A stretch of 64,000 nt of DNA from Sva-07 sp963743825 (lineage in GTDB: Bacteria > Actinomycetota > Acidimicrobiia > Acidimicrobiales > Ilumatobacteraceae). Positions within the stretch are counted from its first letter, which is position 1; each line of letters begins with the position of its first letter. This document shows positions 45,925 through 54,310 of the stretch, one piece after another. Location: assembly GCA_963743825.1 (NCBI GenBank), contig CAVURC010000005.1:62001-126000 (forward strand). Direction: 5' to 3'. The translations under genes were made by a program, and so were the position numbers. The notes under the pieces are model-generated. The model ran no database searches. It was not told where the DNA came from and was given only the letters and a program-made list of their open reading frames with translations.

Positions 45925-46215
45925 TCAGAGATGGAAGCGGTCGAGGTCGACGCCGACGTCGGGTACTGCTTGTTCGTCGACGTAGCACCACGCCCAGTGC
46001 TCACCTGGCTCGAACGACTGGATCACCGGATGACCTGTGAGGTCGAAGTGCGCCGCTGCGTGACGGTTGGGTGAGTCGTTGCAGCATCCGATGTGACCGC
46101 ACGACATGCACATCCGAAGGTGCAGCCAACGACCACCGATCGGGATGCACTCCTCACACTCGACGAAGCTGGCCGGTTCGGTCGCGGTGATCGACGTCAG
46201 ATGTTGGCAGGGCAT
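45925..46215 (-). CDS. UBP-type zinc finger protein
   Basis: A 96-residue stand-alone zf-UBP domain: MPCQHLTS, ECEECIPIGGRWLHLRMCMSCGHIGCCNDSPNRHAAAHFDLTGHPVIQSFEPGEHWAWCYVDEQ. Cysteines and histidines are in the full metal-binding order. In eukaryotes the fold binds the ubiquitin C-terminus; in actinobacteria the same domain occurs alone and its ligand is unknown. ATG 46215 is set by the first Cys/His pair. It is convergent with the Gfo/Idh gene with 3 bp between. Confidence 0.88.
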   Translation of the reverse strand: MPCQHLTSITATEPASFVECEECIPIGGRWLHLRMCMSCGHIGCCNDSPNRHAAAHFDLTGHPVIQSFEPGEHWAWCYVDEQAVPDVGVDLDRFHL

Positions 46216-46267
46216 TCGACGATTCTTGTCGAGGCACCAGCCCGCGTCGAGTGGATCTTCCGACCGC

Positions 46268-47059
46268 CTACCGGGTGGGCCCGACACTCAGAGGGGCGGC
46301 GAACATGCGGGTCAGGATCTCGGCGGAGTAGTGCCGGGCGAGGCTGTCGAGGAACAGCGGGAAGTCAACCGACGCGGTGCCGCTCGCCAGATCGGAGATC
46401 GCTCGGATGACACACAGCGGGACGCCGCCGTGCTCGAGGCACACCTGGGCGACCGCGGCGCCCTCCATGTCGACGCAGATTGCGTCCGGTGTACGCGAGC
46501 GAACGACCTCTTTGAGGTCACCGTGGATGAACTCGTCGCCGGTCGCGATCTGGCCGACGTGAACGGTCGGCCGGTCGATGCCGAGGCGAGTGAGTGCATC
46601 GGTGGTCGCGATGCCGCCGAACCCCGACTCGGCGAAGTCGTTCGCGGCCGCTACGGCTGCCGCCGCCAGGGCATTGTCAGTCGGTAGCACGGCCACGTTC
46701 AGGAGCGGAATCTCGCCACGGGCGAAGAGCTCGGGCGGACCCTGCAGGTCGTGTTGGATCAGCTCGCTCGCCACCACCACGTCACCGACGCGGAGGTCGT
46801 CCGACATCGCTCCGGCGACTCCGGTGAAGATGATTGCGTCCACGGCGAAGTCGCGGATCAACGTCGACGCGGTCACCGTGGCAGCGACTTTGCCGATACG
46901 TGACTGCACGAGCGTGACGCGCTGCTCGCCGAGACGCCCGGTGTGGAATCGACGGCCAACGTGCTCGGTGATCGTCTCCTCGGTGAGCAGTTCGTGGAGC
47001 CGATCGACCTCCTCGGCGAGCGCCCCGATGACGCCGATGTGTGCGTGGGCGCCGGTCAT
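46268..47059 (-). CDS. mtnN: 5'-methylthioadenosine/S-adenosylhomocysteine nucleosidase-like protein
   Basis: 263 residues of the purine nucleoside phosphorylase-like fold. It has HIGVIGALAEEVDRL at the start, IIFTGVAGAMSDDLRVGDVVVASELIQHD, QIATGDEFI, and the substrate glutamate in CVDMEGAAVAQVC with catalytic aspartate in VIRAISDLA. It hydrolyses the N-glycosidic bond of MTA/SAH in recycling of methionine and of polyamine by-products. ATG 47059 is preferred over 47080. Confidence 0.87.
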   Translation of the reverse strand: MTGAHAHIGVIGALAEEVDRLHELLTEETITEHVGRRFHTGRLGEQRVTLVQSRIGKVAATVTASTLIRDFAVDAIIFTGVAGAMSDDLRVGDVVVASELIQHDLQGPPELFARGEIPLLNVAVLPTDNALAAAAVAAANDFAESGFGGIATTDALTRLGIDRPTVHVGQIATGDEFIHGDLKEVVRSRTPDAICVDMEGAAVAQVCLEHGGVPLCVIRAISDLASGTASVDFPLFLDSLARHYSAEILTRMFAAPLSVGPTR

Positions 47060-47080
47060 CGCCGGAGCGTAGATCCGCAC

Positions 47081-47323
47081 TCAGGCGTGCGAGGAGCCGC
47101 GGCGTCGCTGTGAGGGCACGGAACACGCCTTCATCGACTCACCGAACAGCGGATTGATCGGGCACAGCCCGAACACGCCGGTGGCGATCGGCAGCAGTGC
47201 GAAGGTGGCAAGCACGAGACCGACCACGCCCCCGATCGCGATCCCGGCGGCAATCAGTGCGACGCCCGCCACGATCCGGATCCAGCGACCGACCGACGTG
47301 TTCATGAAGTGGAGGAAGTTCAT
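47081..47323 (-). CDS. DUF2892 (YgaP-like) small membrane protein
   Basis: 80 residues with two membrane helices (RIVAGVALIAAGIAIGGVVGLVLATFALLPIATG) and the family ending GLCPINPLFGESMKAC. DUF2892 proteins often accompany rhodaneses and sulfide or persulfide detoxification genes and carry a conserved cysteine in GLCP. The start is preceded by a CsoR/CstR-like operator at 47333-47348, which supports regulation by a copper- or persulfide-sensing repressor, though no such repressor gene is in the window. Confidence 0.85.
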   Translation of the reverse strand: MNFLHFMNTSVGRWIRIVAGVALIAAGIAIGGVVGLVLATFALLPIATGVFGLCPINPLFGESMKACSVPSQRRRGSSHA

Positions 47324-47332
47324 GGGACGATT

Positions 47333-47348
47333 ATACCCCCTGGGGTAT
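47333..47348. promoter_or_regulatory. CsoR/CstR-type operator
   Basis: ATACCCCCTGGGGTAT, an inverted repeat with a C-tract/G-tract typical of operators bound by the CsoR/CstR family (pattern ATACCCC..GGGGTAT). It lies 10 bp upstream of the DUF2892 start codon, in the promoter position. Confidence 0.8.
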
Positions 47349-47420
47349 TAATCGCGACGAGCGTCCCTCACGACATCCCTCGGCCGTCAGCCTGGGTACA
47401 GCGGCGTCTACGGTGCGCCC

Positions 47421-48284
47421 ATGGAACTCGAAGATCGCGTCGTCGTCGTCACGGGAGCCGGATCGGGGATCGGGGAGGCCATCGCCCGAGCGGCCCACGC
47501 CGCCGGCGCTCGCCATGTGGTCGTCGCCGACCTCAACGCCAGCGAGGCCGAGCGGGTGGCCGACGCCATCGGTGGAACCGCTGTGGCCATCGACGTGCGC
47601 GACGAAGATGCGATCCGCCACATGGTCGAGTCGACGCTCGACGCGCACGGCCCGATCGACCTGTTCGTGTCGAACGCCGGGTTCGTCACCGCCGCGGGGC
47701 TCGAGGATTCCAACGCCGCGATCCAGGCGATGTGGGAAGTCCACTGCATGGCCCACATCTACGCAGCCCGCGCGGTGCTGCCGTCGATGATCGCTCGGGG
47801 CGAGGGCTACCTCCTCAACACAGCATCCGCTGCCGGCCTGTTGACGCAGATCGGGTCGATGGCCTACTCGATGACGAAGGCGGCCGCGATCTCGCTGGCC
47901 GAGTGGCTCGCGATCTCCCACCATCACCAGGGCATCCGGGTCTCGGTGCTGTGCCCGCAAGCGGTCGCCACCAACATCGTGCGCAACAGCCCCGACAACC
48001 AGCGCGCCATCCAGGAATCCGACGACGACGCGACTGCCGGCCAGGCAACCGCATTCGAAGGTGGTGTGGCAAGTGGCGACGGTGTGCTCGATCCCGCCGA
48101 TGTCGCGGCACTGTGTCTCGAGGCGATCCGCGACGAACGCTTCCTCGTGCTGCCGCACCCAGAGGTGGCCACCTATGTCGTACGCAAGGCCACCGACCGC
48201 GACCGCTGGCTCGCCGGCATGCGACGATTCCAGGGCGCCCTCCACCCCGACGGGAATTTCCCCGGCAACGCCATCGCCCCCTGA
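47421..48284 (+). CDS. Short-chain dehydrogenase/reductase
   Basis: 287 residues. The cofactor loop TGAGSGIG is at 11-18, followed by VVADLNASEA (aspartate at the end of strand 2 suggests NAD), an SNAG motif near 90 and catalytic YSMTK near 152-156. An added C-terminal ~60 residues (VLPHPEVATYVVRKATDRDRWLAGMRRFQGAL) is a common extension in actinobacterial SDRs. It is followed by palindrome copy 8 and the fatty-acid oxidation gene, so a shared substrate class is plausible. Confidence 0.87.
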   Translation: MELEDRVVVVTGAGSGIGEAIARAAHAAGARHVVVADLNASEAERVADAIGGTAVAIDVRDEDAIRHMVESTLDAHGPIDLFVSNAGFVTAAGLEDSNAAIQAMWEVHCMAHIYAARAVLPSMIARGEGYLLNTASAAGLLTQIGSMAYSMTKAAAISLAEWLAISHHHQGIRVSVLCPQAVATNIVRNSPDNQRAIQESDDDATAGQATAFEGGVASGDGVLDPADVAALCLEAIRDERFLVLPHPEVATYVVRKATDRDRWLAGMRRFQGALHPDGNFPGNAIAP

Positions 48285-48292
48285 CTCCTCGC

Positions 48293-48323
48293 TTGCAACA
48301 GGGGTCAGACCCCTTTTGTGACA
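48293..48323. repeat. Family A palindrome, copy 8 (drifted arms)
   Basis: A perfect AGGGGTCAGACCCCT core (48300-48314) flanked by TTGCAAC and TTTGTGACA, which pair poorly. It lies 8 bp after the SDR stop. Confidence 0.8.
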
Positions 48324-48367
48324 GCCCGGAATCGGAGGCGAGCCGGGTCGGGTGCTTGACTGGCGCC

Positions 48368-50488
48368 ATGACCATCGAAGCGACTGCAGTGAGCGAATCC
48401 GTCCGCATCGAGACCGAGTCGAGCGACGTCGGCGACATCGCGGTGATCGTGATCGACAACCCGCCCGTCAACGCGCTGAGCTGGCACGTCCGCCAAGGCC
48501 TGTTCGACGGATTGGCCAAGGCGATCGACGACGGCGCGAAGGGTGTCGTCGTGATCTGCGACGGTCGCACGTTCATCGCCGGCGCCGACATCACCGAGTT
48601 CGGCGGCGGCGCCCAGCAGGCCGTCGGACTCCACGAGGTGCAGGCCGCCATGGAGGACGCGCCGATCCCCGTGATCGCCGCGATCCACGGCACCGCACTC
48701 GGTGGCGGACTCGAAACTGCACTGGCTGCTCACTACCGCGTCGCCGTGTCGTCGGCGAAGCTCGGCCTCCCCGAGGTCAACCTCGGCTTACTCCCCGGTG
48801 GCGGCGGCACCCAGCGGCTCCCCCGCCTGACCGGAGTGCCCAAGGCACTGGAGATGATGACCTCGGGGCGCCACATCGGCACCGCCGAGGCACTGGAGGC
48901 GGGGCTCGTCGACGACGTGGTCGACGGTGACCTGACCGCACTGCGCGGAGCCGCCGTGGCGTTCGCCACGAAGGCGGTCGCCGAGAACCTGCCGCTGCTG
49001 CGTGTTCGCGACCGCGACGACAAGGTTGCGCACGCCAAGGGCAACACCGAGTTGTTCGCCACGTTCCGGGCCTCGATCGCCAAGAAGTCTCGGGGCTTCC
49101 TCGCCCCGGAGTACATCATCCAGTGCGTCGAGGCCGCGGCAAATCTCCCGTTCGAGGAGGGCATCAAGGTCGAGGGTCGGCTCTTCATGGAGCTGGTCAC
49201 CGGCCCGCAGTCGGCCGCGCAGCGCTACTCGTTCTTCGCCGAGCGAGCTGCCAACAAGATCCCCGACATCGACAAGGAGACGCCGATCATCGACATCCAG
49301 ACCTGCGGCGTCCTCGGTGCGGGCACGATGGGTGGCGGCATCGCGATGAACTTCGTCAACGTCGGCATCCCCGTCACGATCGTCGAGCGCGACCAGGCCG
49401 CCCTCGACCGCGGTCTCGCCGTGGTCCGCAAGAACTACGAGCGCTCGGCGTCACGCGGGTCGATCCCGCCCGAGGCGGTCGAGCAGCGAATGGCGTTGAT
49501 CACCGGCTCGACCGACAAGGCCGACTTCGCCACCTGCGACATCGTCATCGAGGCGGTCTTCGAGGACATGGAGCTCAAGAAGTCGATCTTCCGTGAACTC
49601 GACGAGATCTGCAAGCCGGGCGCGATCCTCGCGTCGAACACCTCGGCGCTCGACATCGACGAGATCGCGGCCGTCACCTCACGACCCGAGAGTGTCATCG
49701 GGATGCACTTCTTCTCTCCCGCCAACGTGATGAAGTTGCTCGAGAACGTGCGCGGCGCCAAGTCGTCCGACACGGTCGTGGCCACGACGATGGCGATCGG
49801 CAAGCGCATCGGGAAGGTCGCCGTGATGGTCGGCGTGTGCCCTGGCTTCGTCGGCAACCGCATGCTGTTCATGCGCGGCGCCGAGGCCGAGCGAATGATC
49901 CTGGAGGGCGCCACCCCGGCCCAGGTCGACCGGGTGCTGTACGACTTCGGCTTCCCCATGGGTCCGTTCGCGATGAGCGACCTCGCCGGCCTCGACATCG
50001 GCTGGAAGGAGGAGAAGTCGTCGAGTTCCACCGTGCGCGAGGTGCTGTGCGAGAACGGTCGTCGCGGGCAGAAGAACGGCCGGGGCTACTACACCTACGA
50101 TCCCGACACCCGCGAGTCCACTCCCGACCCCGAGGTCGAGCAGCTGATCAAGGACTTCGCGATCGGCAAGGGAATCGAACAGCGCGAGGTCACCGACCAG
50201 GAGGTGCTCGAACGGCTCCTGTACCCGATGGTCAACGAGGGCGCCAAGATCCTCGACGAGGGGATCGCCATCCGCGGCAGCGACATCGACGTGGTGTGGG
50301 TCAACGGCTATGGATGGCCGCTCTACCGGGGCGGGCCGATGTTCTGGGCCGACTCGGTCGGCCTCGCCGAGATCGTCGAGAAGATCGCCGGCTACAGCGA
50401 GTCGCTCGGTGGTCGCCACTGGGACCTGTCGCCGCTGCTCGCGCGCCTCGCCACCGAGGGCGGTTCCCTCCACCAGTACACCAACTGA
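48368..50488 (+). CDS. Bifunctional enoyl-CoA hydratase / 3-hydroxyacyl-CoA dehydrogenase
   Basis: 706 residues, the trifunctional alpha-subunit (FadB/FadJ-like) layout. The N-terminal crotonase domain has FIAGADITEFGGGAQ and ALGGGLETALAAHYRVA with LGLPEVNLGLLPGGGGTQRLPRL. The Rossmann domain has CGVLGAGTMGGGIAMNFVN near 315-333, then NTSALDIDEIA, GMHFFSPANVMKLLE and two C-terminal helical domains. It catalyses two steps of beta-oxidation. The usual thiolase partner gene is not in the window. ATG 48368 gives the normal length. Confidence 0.93.
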   Translation: MTIEATAVSESVRIETESSDVGDIAVIVIDNPPVNALSWHVRQGLFDGLAKAIDDGAKGVVVICDGRTFIAGADITEFGGGAQQAVGLHEVQAAMEDAPIPVIAAIHGTALGGGLETALAAHYRVAVSSAKLGLPEVNLGLLPGGGGTQRLPRLTGVPKALEMMTSGRHIGTAEALEAGLVDDVVDGDLTALRGAAVAFATKAVAENLPLLRVRDRDDKVAHAKGNTELFATFRASIAKKSRGFLAPEYIIQCVEAAANLPFEEGIKVEGRLFMELVTGPQSAAQRYSFFAERAANKIPDIDKETPIIDIQTCGVLGAGTMGGGIAMNFVNVGIPVTIVERDQAALDRGLAVVRKNYERSASRGSIPPEAVEQRMALITGSTDKADFATCDIVIEAVFEDMELKKSIFRELDEICKPGAILASNTSALDIDEIAAVTSRPESVIGMHFFSPANVMKLLENVRGAKSSDTVVATTMAIGKRIGKVAVMVGVCPGFVGNRMLFMRGAEAERMILEGATPAQVDRVLYDFGFPMGPFAMSDLAGLDIGWKEEKSSSSTVREVLCENGRRGQKNGRGYYTYDPDTRESTPDPEVEQLIKDFAIGKGIEQREVTDQEVLERLLYPMVNEGAKILDEGIAIRGSDIDVVWVNGYGWPLYRGGPMFWADSVGLAEIVEKIAGYSESLGGRHWDLSPLLARLATEGGSLHQYTN

Positions 50489-50521
50489 ACGAGACGCGGG
50501 GTCTGACCCCGCGTCTCATTT
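50487..50521. repeat. Family A palindrome, copy 9
   Basis: GAGACGCGGGGTC and GACCCCGCGTCTC arms around a single central T (50491-50517), extended on the right to CATTT. It starts inside the stop codon of the beta-oxidation gene (TGA 50486-50488). Confidence 0.95.
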
Positions 50522-50580
50522 GACCTGGCACCGGGTGATGGTCTGGCAGACTCCGCACGATGGATCCCGCCCCCGTTCAC

Positions 50581-50597
50581 GATGTGTCAGACACATC
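50581..50597. repeat. Short TGTCAGACA-core palindrome
   Basis: GATGTGTCAGACACATC, a 17-bp perfect palindrome with the TGTCAGACA core of family A but very short arms. It sits 17 bp upstream of the next start codon, so it may equally be an operator. Confidence 0.6.
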
Positions 50598-50613
50598 TCG
50601 TACGTCCGCGACC

Positions 50614-51465
50614 ATGAGCGGGCGCTGGCGTACGCCGGGCGACACGCGACGGGCGGGGAAACTGATGATCGGCGTCGGCGTTGCCGGCGCGTTGATCGCG
50701 GTGTTCGGCATGGTCGTCGGGTGGATCTTCGTCGGGCAGCTCGGCGAGCCGTCCGACAACAGCCTGGAGGTGACGCTGCAGACACTCGACGCCGTCGACG
50801 ACACGATCGACCTCGCCGACGAGGTCCTGGTCGCAACCTCCGACGGGGTCGCTGCACTCGCAAGCACCTTGACGGCGGTGTCGGCATCGTTCGACACCGG
50901 CACGCAGGCGATCGATGACATCGCCGGGTTGGCCGAGACGCTCGGGCCGTCGTTGGAGGACGCTTCCGGCACCGTGCGAACGCTCGAGAAGATCGGCGGC
51001 GACATCGACGCGTTACTGGTGGCGCTGTCGAGCCTCCCGGTCGGGCCGGACTACAACCCGCAGGCCGGACTCGGCGACACGCTCGGAACACTGGCCGACA
51101 CCCTCGAGGAACTCCCCGGGCAGCTCGACGCAACGGCGGCCAGCCTCACCGAGTTCACCGGCACCGCTGGCGAGTTGCAGCAGCAGCTCGACGATCTGGC
51201 AACCTCCGTGCAGGTGATCAGCGACAATCTGTCCGACACCGGATCGATCGTCGACCAGTACCGTGCCAGCGTGGCCAATGCGCGAGCGCTCGCGCTCGGA
51301 GCGAACGACGACCTCAGCACCGGCGTGGTCCTCATGCGCATCCTGCTCATCGTCGGCGGCATCACCCTGCTGCTCGGCCAGGTCGTACCGCTCTGGCTCG
51401 GACGCTCACTTCTCGACGACGCCGACGCGATGGACAACGACGGCGCTACGACGCCCGAGCCCTGA
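50614..51465 (+). CDS. Membrane protein with coiled-coil periplasmic domain, unknown function
   Basis: 283 residues. A helix near 17-43 (LMIGVGVAGALIAVFGMVVGWIFVGQL) and one near 241-265 flank ~200 residues of alanine/leucine/threonine-rich heptad-like sequence (TLQTLDAVDDTIDLADEVLVATSDGVAALASTLTAV...), likely a long helical hairpin outside the membrane. ATG 50614 is chosen; a start at 50560 would translate the palindrome. Not recognised; such proteins resemble methyl-accepting-like or MCE-associated helices only in general form. Confidence 0.7.
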   Translation: MSGRWRTPGDTRRAGKLMIGVGVAGALIAVFGMVVGWIFVGQLGEPSDNSLEVTLQTLDAVDDTIDLADEVLVATSDGVAALASTLTAVSASFDTGTQAIDDIAGLAETLGPSLEDASGTVRTLEKIGGDIDALLVALSSLPVGPDYNPQAGLGDTLGTLADTLEELPGQLDATAASLTEFTGTAGELQQQLDDLATSVQVISDNLSDTGSIVDQYRASVANARALALGANDDLSTGVVLMRILLIVGGITLLLGQVVPLWLGRSLLDDADAMDNDGATTPEP

Positions 51466-51511
51466 TCCCCTGCGACGCGACCAACACCCACCCAACCACA
51501 CGGAGACACAC

Positions 51512-51700
51512 ATGAACATCGAACTCGACGAGTCGCAAGCCGAGCTCCTGCGAGAGGTGCTCGACTCCGCCTTTCGCGACCTTCGCTACGAGGTCGCCGA
51601 TACCGACAACACGACCTACAAGGAGAAGCTGCGCGCCCGCGAGGCCATGCTCGGATCGATCCTTTCGAAGGTCGGCGGTCCACTGCCCGACCGACCCTGA
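51512..51700 (+). CDS. Small conserved acidic protein
   Basis: 62 residues, mostly helical and charged: IELDESQAELLREVLDSAFRDLRYEVADTDNTTYKEKLRAREAMLGSILSKVG. The stretch resembles small actinobacterial proteins of unknown function in which a DxxQAxLLxxxL helix is followed by a YK-x-L-R helix. The preceding CGGAGACACAC holds a weak ribosome-binding site. It is followed 8 bp later by the acyl-CoA ligase gene and probably co-transcribed with it. Confidence 0.7.
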   Translation: MNIELDESQAELLREVLDSAFRDLRYEVADTDNTTYKEKLRAREAMLGSILSKVGGPLPDRP

Positions 51701-51708
51701 CGGACCCC

Positions 51709-53418
51709 ATGACGATGACCTTCCAGGAGGCGTGTGCCGCAGTGTGCGCCCCCGGCACACGTTTCGAGATCGAGGAGATCGACGTCGCCGGCGTGTCGAC
51801 CAAGGTCTTCGCCGGCACCCCTCCGAACATGCGCCACCTGTTTGCTGCCGCGGCAGCCCGCACCGACGACTTCATCGTCTTCGAGGATGAACGCTGGCCG
51901 ATGCCGATGGTGATGGAGCTGATCGGCCAGATCGGCCACTCGCTGGTGAACGACCTCGGCGTCGAACAGGGCGATCGGGTGGCGATTGCCATGCGGAACT
52001 CCCCCGAATGGATTGCCGCATTCGCCGCAATCACGTCGGTGGGAGCGATCGCCGTGCCGATGAACGCCTGGTGGCAGACCGACGAGATGGTGTTCGCCCT
52101 CGCCGACTCGGGCGCCCGCATCGTGTTCGCCGACGCCGACCGGCTCGCACGTCTCCGCGCCGCCGAGCCGGGAGCGGTGTCGGTGCAGGTCGTGACCGTT
52201 CGCGACGACCCGGCTCCGACGGACGGCATCGCGGAGGCCGACGGCCTCGACGTGATCGCGCTGGACGACCTCCTCGTGCCGGGCACGACGCTGCCCGACA
52301 TCGACATCGATCCCGACACCGACGCCACCATTCTCTACACGTCGGGGACGACCGGACACCCGAAGGGCGCCGTGTCGACGCATCGCGCCGTACTCAGCGC
52401 GTTGATGGCGTTCGCAGCACGGGGCGCGGTCAACGCGCTGCGCGACTCGGACGAGCCCGACCCGGATCGGCCACAAGCAGCCATCATGCTGTGTGTGCCG
52501 CTGTTCCACGTGACCGGGCTCGTGCCGGTGATGCTCGGGGCGTTCGTCGGCGGCTCGAAGCTCGTCATGACCTACAAGTGGGATCCCGATCGGGCACTGG
52601 AGCTCATCGAGCGGGAGCGGGTGACGAGTTTCGTCGGTGTCCCCACCATGAGCTGGGACATGCTCGAGGCGCCGACGTTCGCAGACCGCGACACCTCCAG
52701 CCTCAGGTCGGTCGGCGGTGGCGGAGCGCCGATGCCACCAGAGTTGGTCAAGCGCATCGACGACAATTTCCGACGCGGACGACCGAGCCTCGGCTACGGC
52801 ATGACCGAGACCAACGCGTACGGCCCCGGCAACGCCGGCGACGACTTCGTCACGAACCCGACGTCCACCGGTCGACAGGTGCCGGTGATGGACATCAAGG
52901 TGACCGACCCGCTCGGCAACGACCTCCCGCAGGGTGAGACCGGCGAGATCTGGTTCCGCGGTCCCATGCTCATCCGCGGCTACTGGAACCGGCCCGACGC
53001 GACGGCCGACACGATCGTCGACGGCTGGCTGCGTTCGGGCGACATCGGCAGGGTCGACGACGAAGGGTTCGTGTACGTCAGCGATCGTGTGAAGGACATG
53101 ATCCTCCGCGGCGGCGAGAACATCTACTGCGCCGAGGTCGAAGCGGCGATCTACGAGCACCCAGCGGTGTACGAAGCAGCCGTGTACGGCATCCCGCACG
53201 AACGGCTCGGCGAGGAGCTCGCCTGCCACGTGATGGTCAAGCCCGGTGCCACCCTCGATGCCGGTGAGCTGCAACGGTTCGTCGGGGAGCGGCTCGCCAC
53301 CTTCAAGGTGCCGACCGCGGTGACGGTCGTGCACGAGCAACTCCCCCGCAACGCATCCGGCAAGATCCTCAAACGCGAACTCCGCGACTCCGCCACCACA
53401 ATGAGACGCGGGGTCTGA
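51709..53418 (+). CDS. Class I adenylate-forming enzyme, acyl-CoA synthetase/ligase
   Basis: 569 residues. The P-loop ILYTSGTTGHPKGAVSTH is near 207-224, A5 motif LGYGMTETNAYGPG near 362-375, WLRSGDIGRVDDEGFVYVSDRVKDMILRGGENIYCAEVE near 442-480 and the C-terminal lysine region NASGKILKRELRD. It activates a carboxylic acid, probably a fatty or aromatic acid, to its CoA ester. The last residues TTMRRGV and the stop codon (TGA 53416-53418) come from palindrome copy 10, so the native C-terminus is probably around RDSAT. It is beside two beta-oxidation-type genes. Confidence 0.9.
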   Translation: MTMTFQEACAAVCAPGTRFEIEEIDVAGVSTKVFAGTPPNMRHLFAAAAARTDDFIVFEDERWPMPMVMELIGQIGHSLVNDLGVEQGDRVAIAMRNSPEWIAAFAAITSVGAIAVPMNAWWQTDEMVFALADSGARIVFADADRLARLRAAEPGAVSVQVVTVRDDPAPTDGIAEADGLDVIALDDLLVPGTTLPDIDIDPDTDATILYTSGTTGHPKGAVSTHRAVLSALMAFAARGAVNALRDSDEPDPDRPQAAIMLCVPLFHVTGLVPVMLGAFVGGSKLVMTYKWDPDRALELIERERVTSFVGVPTMSWDMLEAPTFADRDTSSLRSVGGGGAPMPPELVKRIDDNFRRGRPSLGYGMTETNAYGPGNAGDDFVTNPTSTGRQVPVMDIKVTDPLGNDLPQGETGEIWFRGPMLIRGYWNRPDATADTIVDGWLRSGDIGRVDDEGFVYVSDRVKDMILRGGENIYCAEVEAAIYEHPAVYEAAVYGIPHERLGEELACHVMVKPGATLDAGELQRFVGERLATFKVPTAVTVVHEQLPRNASGKILKRELRDSATTMRRGV

Positions 53419-53432
53419 CCCCGCGTCTCATT
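53400..53432. repeat. Family A palindrome, copy 10; its centre is a stop codon
   Basis: AATGAGACGCGGGGTC / GACCCCGCGTCTCATT around a central T. The central GTCTGAC supplies the stop of the acyl-CoA ligase. It lies 18 bp before the next start. Confidence 0.95.
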
Positions 53433-53450
53433 CGATCGAAGGGACGCCAC

Positions 53451-54275
53451 ATGGCACGCATTCTCATCACCGGGAGCAACAGCGGATTCGGCAAACTCGC
53501 TGCGCTCAGCCTCGCCCGCCAGGGCCATCAGGTCGTCGCCACGATGCGCAACCTCGCGAAGGGTGAGGCGCTACGCGAGGCTGCCGCAGCCGAGAACCTG
53601 GCGATCGAGATCCGCCCGCTCGACGTGTGCGATCCGGCGTCGGTCATCGCCGCGATCGCCGATCCGAACGAACTCGACGTCGTGGTCAACAACGCAGGCT
53701 TCGAGGTGTCCGGCGCCGTCGAGATGGTCGACGACGACCTGCTCGCCCGTCAGTTCGACACCAACGTCGCAGGTCCCCTCCGTGTCGTCCGCGCCGTACT
53801 GCCGGCATGGCGGCAACGAGGCCACGGCACGATCGTCAACGTGTCGAGCATCGCCGGCGTCGTGGGAACACCGTTCGGCGGCGTGTATGCGGCGTCGAAG
53901 CACGCCCTCGAAGCACTGAGTGAGGCGTTGCACTTCGAGACCAGCGTGTACGGAATCCGGGTGCGGCTCGTGGAGCCCGGACGCTTCAGCACCGGCTTCC
54001 ACGACAACATCGTCACGGTCGACGGCTGGGAGGGTTCGGAGTACGCCGAGCGTGCCGAACGCTTCCGTGAGTCACAGGGCGTGCTGTCGGGCGACGGCCC
54101 CGCGCCCGACCCGCAGGACGTGGCCGACGCGATCGTCATCGCAGCGACCGACCCGGATGCGCCGTTCCGCAACTTCGTCGGCACGGACGCCCAACTCATC
54201 TCGTCGGTGAAGGCCTCGATGTCGTTCGAGGAGTTCGAAGCCACGATGCGCTCAACGCTCAATTGGTACGACTGA
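53451..54275 (+). CDS. Short-chain dehydrogenase/reductase
   Basis: 274 residues. Cofactor loop ITGSNSGFGKLAAL (5-18), ATMRN after strand 2 (arginine favours NADP), NNAG near 81-84, and active site Y-x-x-x-K at YAASK near 147-151 with LEALSEALHFE after it. It fits the classical SDR group including retinol and oxidoreductase-like enzymes of actinobacteria. It is preceded by a GAAGGGACG ribosome-binding region that follows the palindrome. It is probably part of the same lipid-related group as the ligase upstream. Confidence 0.88.
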   Translation: MARILITGSNSGFGKLAALSLARQGHQVVATMRNLAKGEALREAAAAENLAIEIRPLDVCDPASVIAAIADPNELDVVVNNAGFEVSGAVEMVDDDLLARQFDTNVAGPLRVVRAVLPAWRQRGHGTIVNVSSIAGVVGTPFGGVYAASKHALEALSEALHFETSVYGIRVRLVEPGRFSTGFHDNIVTVDGWEGSEYAERAERFRESQGVLSGDGPAPDPQDVADAIVIAATDPDAPFRNFVGTDAQLISSVKASMSFEEFEATMRSTLNWYD

Positions 54276-54280
54276 GTTGC

Positions 54281-54305
54281 AACGCCAGGGTCTGACCCCG
54301 GCGTT
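54281..54305. repeat. Family A palindrome, copy 11 (short form)
   Basis: AACGCC / GGCGTT arms around AGGGTCTGACCCC. It lies 5 bp after the SDR stop and 5 bp before the stop of the convergent gene. Confidence 0.85.
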
Positions 54306-54310
54306 CCAGC

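Noticed and set aside
50560..50613. Upstream start for the coiled-coil membrane protein
   Set aside because: It would translate a palindrome (HDVSDTS) with no signal or family sequence; ATG 50614 leads straight into the basic end of the first membrane helix.
51616..53340. A 574-codon minus-strand frame opposite the acyl-CoA ligase
   Set aside because: It is His/Arg/Val-rich shadow sequence; the plus-strand frame has all adenylation motifs.
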